Shown here piece by piece: positions 51,489 through 55,518 of a stretch of 55,518 nucleotides of DNA. The notes below the pieces were generated by a model. That model was not told where the DNA came from. It saw only the letters and a program-made list of their open reading frames with translations, and searched no databases. Source of the DNA: Ochrobactrum sp. Q0168 (lineage in GTDB: Bacteria > Pseudomonadota > Alphaproteobacteria > Rhizobiales > Rhizobiaceae). How positions within the stretch are numbered: position 1 is the first letter of the stretch; every line of letters begins with the position of its first letter. The position numbers and the translations under genes were made by a program. The stretch spans positions 1 through 55,518 of the forward strand of contig NZ_JAELXQ010000022.1 in NCBI RefSeq assembly GCF_016427605.1. Direction: 5' to 3'.

Positions 51489-51947
51489 ATGGTTCGCAAG
51501 AAAAGCCTTAAAGGCGACTATTGCCCCAGTGCGCGGGCGCTGGATGTGATCGGCGACTGGTGGTCGCTGCTGATCGTGCGCGAGGCCTTTGACGATGTGA
51601 AGCGCTTCAGCGCCTTTCAGAAGAATCTGGGCATTGCGCGCAATATTCTGGCCGAGCGTCTGCGCAAACTGACGGGCGAGGGCATTTTGGAAAGCGTGCC
51701 CGATCCCAATGGCGGTGCGCATCAGGAATATCGGCTGACCGCCAAAGGGCGCGATCTTCTGCCGGTGGTCGTCGCGTTACGGCAATGGGGCGAGAAGCAT
51801 CTGTTCGCGCCCGAAGAGCCACATTCACGGCTGGTGGACAATGTGTCGGGTCAGAACATCGCCAAGCTCGACGTGCGCGCGCAGGATGGGCGCGTACTTT
51901 CCGTCGATGATGTCGTTCTGATCAAGGTCCGAGAAGACGATCTTTGA
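51489..51947 (+). CDS. HxlR family transcriptional regulator
   Basis: This 152-residue winged-helix protein begins VRKKSLKGDYCPSARALDVI after Met, with the conserved Cys of the family at position 11. GDWWSLLIVREAFDDVKRFS and the recognition helix GIARNILAERLRKLTGEGIL match HxlR regulators. The wing has AHQEYRLTAKGRDLL. A C-terminal extension of about 40 residues (DNVSGQNIAKLDVRAQDG) goes beyond the minimal family. ATG at 51489 follows GGAGTGAG. HxlR proteins often use the N-terminal Cys to sense reactive electrophiles, so it probably controls the divergent MFS pump. Confidence 0.9.
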   Translation: MVRKKSLKGDYCPSARALDVIGDWWSLLIVREAFDDVKRFSAFQKNLGIARNILAERLRKLTGEGILESVPDPNGGAHQEYRLTAKGRDLLPVVVALRQWGEKHLFAPEEPHSRLVDNVSGQNIAKLDVRAQDGRVLSVDDVVLIKVREDDL

Positions 51948-51950
51948 TTA

Positions 51951-52865
51951 TCAGTTCTGGCGTTCGGCGATGAAGCGCGCAGCCTGCTTGAGAATATCCG
52001 CGTCCTTGCCGAAGGGTGCGAGCAGGCTTTCCGCCTGAGCCACGAGGCCGGACAATTGCTTGCGCGTCCAGTCGATGCCATGCAGCGCCACAAGGGTTGC
52101 CTTGCCGGCGGCGGCATCCTTGCCTGTCGCCTTGCCCATGGCGGCTGCGTCTGCGGTGACGTCCAGAAGGTCGTCGGCAAGCTGGAAAGCAAGACCGATG
52201 GCTGAACCGAACTCTGCCATGCGTTCGCGATCTTCACGGGAGGCATCGGCGATGATCGCCCCTGCCTCGCAGGCAAAGCGGATCAGCGCGCCGGTCTTCA
52301 TCGCCTGAAGCGTGATGATACCGGCTTCGTCCGGCTTCTTCGTCTCGGCCATCAGATCGAGGGCCTGTCCGCCCGCCATGCCGCCAAGGCCGGACGCGCG
52401 GGCAAGGGCGGATACCAGCTTTACGCGCACGGACGGATCGAGATCTGTCTCGTCAGAGGAAACAATGTCGAAAGCGTAGGTGAGGAGGCTGTCGCCCGCG
52501 AGAATCGCAGCCGCTTCGTCAAAGGCTTTGTGTACCGTTGGCTGGCCACGGCGCAGATCGTCGTCGTCCATGGCGGGAAGATCGTCGTGGACGAGCGAAT
52601 AGCAATGGATGCATTCCAGCGCTGCCGCGACCCGTAGCACGGCGTCGCCGCTTTTGCCGAATAATGCAGCACTTTCGACCACCAGGAACGGACGCAGCCG
52701 TTTGCCGCCATTCAGCACGCCGTGGCGCATCGCGGCGATCAGCCGTTCCGGTCGGGCGATCTCGCCGGTGCGCAGGCGCTCATCAAGAAGCCCGATCAGC
52801 GTCGCTTCCACCTGGTGGGCGCGACGGTTGAGGGCATCGGTGAATTCGACAGTCACATGTTCCAT
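51951..52865 (-). CDS. ispA: Polyprenyl (farnesyl-type) diphosphate synthase
   Basis: This 304-residue trans-prenyltransferase has the first Asp-rich motif at 94-100 (DDLPAMD), followed by DDDLRRGQPTVH, and the second at 231-235 (DDLLD). Other landmarks are GGKRLRPFLV and GGMAGGQALDLMAE. The FARM has the two-residue insertion of the bacterial FPP/GGPP group. The start is not certain: ATG at 52865 and at 52877 are both possible, and neither has a strong ribosome site. It ends 3 bp from the convergent HxlR gene. It supplies the downstream step of the pathway that ispG belongs to. Confidence 0.9.
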   Translation of the reverse strand: MEHVTVEFTDALNRRAHQVEATLIGLLDERLRTGEIARPERLIAAMRHGVLNGGKRLRPFLVVESAALFGKSGDAVLRVAAALECIHCYSLVHDDLPAMDDDDLRRGQPTVHKAFDEAAAILAGDSLLTYAFDIVSSDETDLDPSVRVKLVSALARASGLGGMAGGQALDLMAETKKPDEAGIITLQAMKTGALIRFACEAGAIIADASREDRERMAEFGSAIGLAFQLADDLLDVTADAAAMGKATGKDAAAGKATLVALHGIDWTRKQLSGLVAQAESLLAPFGKDADILKQAARFIAERQN

Positions 52866-53042
52866 GATGATCGGCATGGACGAAAGCGCTAATTTGGTCA
52901 ACTGGACATATCGATCAGCACAGGCTTTTTCATCAGACGGTCATCAAACGACGTGTTTCCAGCTTGTTTCCAACGCAGGATTATGGAATCGGGTTCTATA
53001 TTATTAAAGAATGGTTTATGTCGCTGGGGAGTACATCAGGCG

Positions 53043-53777
53043 GTGGACGTGGCCAAAATCATCATCAAGAGCAAAGACGGGCGCAATTATCTGGCCGATC
53101 CCGTTTGGGGGCGCAGAATTGTGCTGGCGTTTCGCCTTTTTCTGGTGCTGGCAGTGCTGCCGCTCTTTCTCCTCCTCGTCTATTCGATCCCCTTCGTGCG
53201 CCCGGTCTCGATGCTGATGGTGAAGGACTATGTTCTGTTGCAGGATGTGGACCGGCGCTGGGTGAGCATCGATGATATTTCGCCGAATGTGGTCAATGCG
53301 GTCATGATGGCGGAGGATGGTCAGTTTTGCAGCCATGGTGGCGTGGATTGGCATCAGCTGAGCATCGTGCTGGATGATGCGGGTGACGGCGGTCCAAGCC
53401 GGGGCGCTTCCACCATCACGATGCAGACGGTGAAAAATCTCTTCCTGTGGAATGGGCGCTCCTTCATCCGCAAAGGGCTCGAATTTCCGCTGGCGCTAGC
53501 CGCCGATGCGATCCTGTCGAAGCGCCGCATCATGGAGATCTATCTGAACATTGCCGAGTGGGGTCCGGGCATTTACGGCATTGAAGCCGCCGCACAGCAT
53601 TACTTCAAGCGCCCGGCGGCAAAGCTCAATGCTCAGCAGGCGGCACTTCTGGCCGTGACCTTGCCCAATCCGGCACTGCGCAATCCGGCGAAGCCGACGC
53701 GCAACATGCAGCGCATCGCGCGGATCGTTGCCGGTCGCGCGATACGCTCCGGTCCCTATGTGACCTGCGTACAATAA
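53043..53777 (+). CDS. mtgA: Monofunctional biosynthetic peptidoglycan transglycosylase
   Basis: This protein of about 244 residues is anchored by one N-terminal helix (AFRLFLVLAVLPLFLLLVYS). Its periplasmic GT51 domain contains AEDGQFCSHGGVDW with catalytic Glu91, GASTITMQTVKNLFLW and KRRIMEIYLNIAEWGPGIYG. It polymerises glycan strands from lipid II. No ATG fits: I chose GTG at 53043, and GTG at 53049 is equally possible. An ATG at 52983 would add about 20 residues. The gene stands alone between the polyprenyl synthase and rpmF. Confidence 0.92.
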   Translation: MDVAKIIIKSKDGRNYLADPVWGRRIVLAFRLFLVLAVLPLFLLLVYSIPFVRPVSMLMVKDYVLLQDVDRRWVSIDDISPNVVNAVMMAEDGQFCSHGGVDWHQLSIVLDDAGDGGPSRGASTITMQTVKNLFLWNGRSFIRKGLEFPLALAADAILSKRRIMEIYLNIAEWGPGIYGIEAAAQHYFKRPAAKLNAQQAALLAVTLPNPALRNPAKPTRNMQRIARIVAGRAIRSGPYVTCVQ

Positions 53778-53927
53778 ATGCGAGTCATGAAAAAAAGATC
53801 AGACTCCGACTGGTCAAAGCCCGCAAGAGCGTGTATAGGCACCTGACTTTCCGGAATTTTGTCCGCTGTGACAGGCTCCACCGGGGCCGTGCCGGACGTT
53901 TATTGACCGATCAGTGGAGCTGGATCC

Positions 53928-54107
53928 ATGGCAGTACCTAAAAGAAAAACGTCTCCGTCGAAGCGCGGCATGCGCCGTTCGGCTGACGCTCTGAAGGCCC
54001 CGACCTATGTCGAGGACAAGAACTCGGGCGAACTTCGTCGTCCGCATCATATCGATCTGAAGAGCGGTATGTATCGCGGCCGTCAGGTCCTCGAAGCTAA
54101 GGAATAG
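53928..54107 (+). CDS. rpmF: 50S ribosomal protein L32
   Basis: This 59-residue protein reads [20 protein letters not shown] after Met, the exact L32 N-terminus, and continues [20 protein letters not shown] to end at GRQVLEAKE. No zinc-type cysteines are present, as is usual in this group. ATG at 53928 follows GTGGAG. It stands alone with a strong terminator, whereas in many bacteria rpmF sits next to plsX. Confidence 0.97.
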   Translation: MAVPKRKTSPSKRGMRRSADALKAPTYVEDKNSGELRRPHHIDLKSGMYRGRQVLEAKE

Positions 54108-54150
54108 GTCTGACGCTGTGGTTACCGCAGCCAAGCAGACAGGTTTCAAA

Positions 54151-54192
54151 AAAACGCCGTTTCCGGGAAACCGGAAGCGGCGTTTTCTTTTA
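54151..54192 (+). terminator. Terminator of rpmF
   Basis: A 16-bp stem (AAAACGCCGTTTCCGG / CCGGAAGCGGCGTTTT, one G-T pair) with loop GAAA is followed by TCTTTT. It lies 43 bp after the rpmF stop. Confidence 0.92.
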
Positions 54193-54329
54193 TTATCTTT
54201 CGGAATTTTAGAGAAACAAAGAATAAATCGTCATAAGCAAGTCGATCTAACCTGACCGGACATTTTTTTGCCTTAATGCAGCCTTTGAAGAGTATTGTTC
54301 ATTATAAATTTATTTAATGGTGGCTATCA

Positions 54330-54530
54330 ATGAATGATATCATCAAGGCTCTTATATTAAATTCAGGAATTTCTTTTAAATCTGCTGTATCATTGTTCGA
54401 TGTTATAGATAAAGCGGATTATAATGATTCCTTTTCAAAACATATGTCTGATACGCCTACTTTGGATGGGCGTCTGGACGAAAATAGTGCAAGAGCTATA
54501 GTACATTTTGCCAAAAAGAACTTGCGATGA
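54330..54530 (+). CDS. AT-rich orphan ORF, hypothetical protein
   Basis: This 66-residue ORF begins MNDIIKALILNSGISFKSAV and continues SLFDVIDKADYNDSFSKH to a Lys/Arg-rich end (HFAKKNLR). I recognise no family. Its base composition is clearly AT-rich, about one third G+C by eye, unlike its neighbours, and its codon use (ATA, TTA, AGA, AAT) is foreign to this chromosome. A GGTGG lies just upstream of the ATG. A good terminator hairpin follows. It looks like a recently acquired or non-core gene, or a chance ORF in an AT-rich island. Confidence 0.5.
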   Translation: MNDIIKALILNSGISFKSAVSLFDVIDKADYNDSFSKHMSDTPTLDGRLDENSARAIVHFAKKNLR

Positions 54531-54543
54531 AAAATGAAGGATG

Positions 54544-54578
54544 AAGGCCGCGATTATTTCGCGGCCTTCTGCTTTTCC
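54544..54578. terminator. Terminator between the AT-rich ORF and the GlcG-like gene
   Basis: A perfect 9-bp stem (AAGGCCGCG / CGCGGCCTT) encloses loop ATTATTT and is followed by CTGCTTTT on the plus strand. Both convergent neighbours could use it. Confidence 0.75.
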
Positions 54579-54581
54579 AAG

Positions 54582-55013
54582 TCAGCCGGCGTCTGCGCTG
54601 AAGCCAGCCTTTTCTATTCCAGCAATGGCGACAGCTTCATCATTGTCGGACGTATCACCCGATATGCCGACCGCGCCCACAATTTCTCCTTCGCTATTCT
54701 TGATGATGACGCCGCCGGGCACCGGAACGATTCTGCCGCCGGAAACGCCCGAGAGCCCTTCCAGAAAATGCGGGCGATCCTTTGCCTGATTGTGCAGCCA
54801 GCGCGAGCCGGTGCCGACAGCGAGAGCGCCGAAAGCCTTACCGGATGCGATCTCGAAGCGTAGGATCGACGTGCCGTCCTGGCGCTGGAACGCCTTGAGA
54901 TTGCCACCAGCATCGAAAACCGAGACGGCAATCGGCTTGAGTTTAAGATCGGCGGCCTTGGCAAAGGCTGTCGCGATGATGGCATTGGCCTGATCGAGCG
55001 TGAGTTGGACCAT
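54582..55013 (-). CDS. GlcG/HbpS family protein (heme-binding-like)
   Basis: This 143-residue protein matches the GlcG/HbpS family (DUF336). Features are LTLDQANAIIATAFAKAADL, PIAVSVFDAGGNLKAFQRQD, RFEIASGKAFGALAVG and the C-terminal GGVIIKNSEGEIVGAVGISG followed by SDNDEAVAIAGIEKAGF. In Streptomyces HbpS binds heme and signals redox stress. GlcG of E. coli lies in the glycolate operon with no known function. Here no glycolate genes are adjacent, so the role is open. ATG at 55013 follows AGGAGG, and the long frame upstream is not family-like. Confidence 0.85.
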   Translation of the reverse strand: MVQLTLDQANAIIATAFAKAADLKLKPIAVSVFDAGGNLKAFQRQDGTSILRFEIASGKAFGALAVGTGSRWLHNQAKDRPHFLEGLSGVSGGRIVPVPGGVIIKNSEGEIVGAVGISGDTSDNDEAVAIAGIEKAGFSADAG

Positions 55014-55190
55014 GGGAACCTCCTGTTTCAATGCAGCCAGTTTAGCGCCTGCCGGATGATCCGCATCCGCTAAAGTACCTCGTTTTCGGAGAAACAGCTT
55101 TTCGGTTTGTCGAAGGTTTATGATGTAATCCTTGCAAAGGCGCGCTTTTTGGTTTTTCTCTGTCGCAGCAATTTGTCTGGGAGGAAAAAC

Positions 55191-55518
55191 ATGACTGCCG
55201 CATCCGATCCGAAAGCTATCGTTATCGCCAGCGCCGCTCGCACGGCGGTGGGGTCCTTCAACGGTGCTTTCGCCACTGTGCCTGCCCATGAACTGGGCGC
55301 CACGGTTATCAAGGCGGCTCTGGAACGGGCGGGTGTTGCAGCTGACGATGTCGATGAGGTCATTCTCGGGCAGGTGCTGACGGCAGGTGAGGGGCAGAAC
55401 CCCGCGCGTCAGGCCGCAATGGCGGCGGGTTGCCCGAAAGAAGCAACGGGTTTTGCGATCAACCAGCTTTGCGGCTCGGGCTTGCGCGCCGTAGCCCTTG
55501 GCATGCAGCAGATCCAGT
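55191..55518 (+). CDS. phaA: Acetyl-CoA C-acetyltransferase (thiolase), 3' end beyond window
   Basis: The first 109 codons of a thiolase are visible: KAIVIASAARTAVGSFNGAF, GQVLTAGEGQNPARQAAMAAG and the active-site segment INQLCGSGLRAVALG with the acyl-accepting Cys94. Such enzymes condense two acetyl-CoA to acetoacetyl-CoA, for PHB synthesis or catabolism. ATG at 55191 follows GGGAGGAAAAAC. The symbol phaA is the likely one, but whether phaB follows lies beyond the window. Divergent from the GlcG-like gene. Confidence 0.92.
   Translation, partial: MTAASDPKAIVIASAARTAVGSFNGAFATVPAHELGATVIKAALERAGVAADDVDEVILGQVLTAGEGQNPARQAAMAAGCPKEATGFAINQLCGSGLRAVALGMQQIQ

Overview
The window is an ordinary stretch of alphaproteobacterial chromosome. 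It is most likely from the Brucella/Ochrobactrum group of the Hyphomicrobiales. I infer this from the moderately high G+C content, the F1-only ATP synthase operon (delta-alpha-gamma-beta-epsilon, without the Fo genes), the Usg and DUF1674 proteins, a 4-hydroxyproline epimerase that closely resembles Brucella PrpA as I remember it, and the PrpA / Liv transporter / pyruvate carboxylase gene order. No tRNA, rRNA, CRISPR array, insertion sequence, phage gene or plasmid gene was seen.

Layout. Positions 1-1430 (minus) hold a TPM-domain protein cut by the window edge and a LemA-like lipoprotein. Positions 1653-2630 hold a MarR-GNAT fusion regulator behind a strong palindrome. Positions 2686-5047 (minus) are the ffh - chorismate mutase - rpsP operon. 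Next come a MltB-like lytic transglycosylase, a beta-carbonic anhydrase, a pyridoxal kinase with a small membrane protein, a zinc-independent oxidoreductase, a heparinase II/III-family protein, rsmB, htpX and a DUF1674 (SDHAF4-type) protein. Positions 14299-24520 hold acs, usg, a YggS-type PLP protein, leuS-lptE, a transaldolase-like aldolase, priA and a small membrane protein. Positions 24745-29881 are atpHAGDC.

Positions 30164-45830 form the most coherent metabolic block. It starts with a MarR regulator and a small secreted-looking ORF. A GntR regulator then faces a DadA-like FAD dehydrogenase plus 4-hydroxyproline epimerase pair. These are followed by a complete branched-chain or polar amino acid ABC transporter (livH, livM, livG, livF, a DUF6867 membrane protein and two tandem livK genes) and by pyruvate carboxylase. 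Together they suggest uptake of amino acids (possibly hydroxyproline or proline) and their channelling into central carbon metabolism. The substrate is inferred, not shown.

Positions 45979-55518 hold a DeoR regulator with an MFS transporter, 3-hydroxybutyrate dehydrogenase, ispG, a second MFS transporter divergent from an HxlR regulator, a polyprenyl synthase, mtgA, rpmF, an AT-rich orphan ORF, a GlcG/HbpS-like protein and the start of an acetyl-CoA acetyltransferase.

I see no clearly new multi-gene system. The observations most worth checking are the LivG ATPase carrying a C-terminal helix-hairpin-helix domain, two copies of a palindromic intergenic repeat, several well-formed candidate operators (MarR-GNAT, GntR, DeoR, HxlR and livK), a strong hairpin between atpD and atpC, and the AT-rich orphan gene at 54330-54530.
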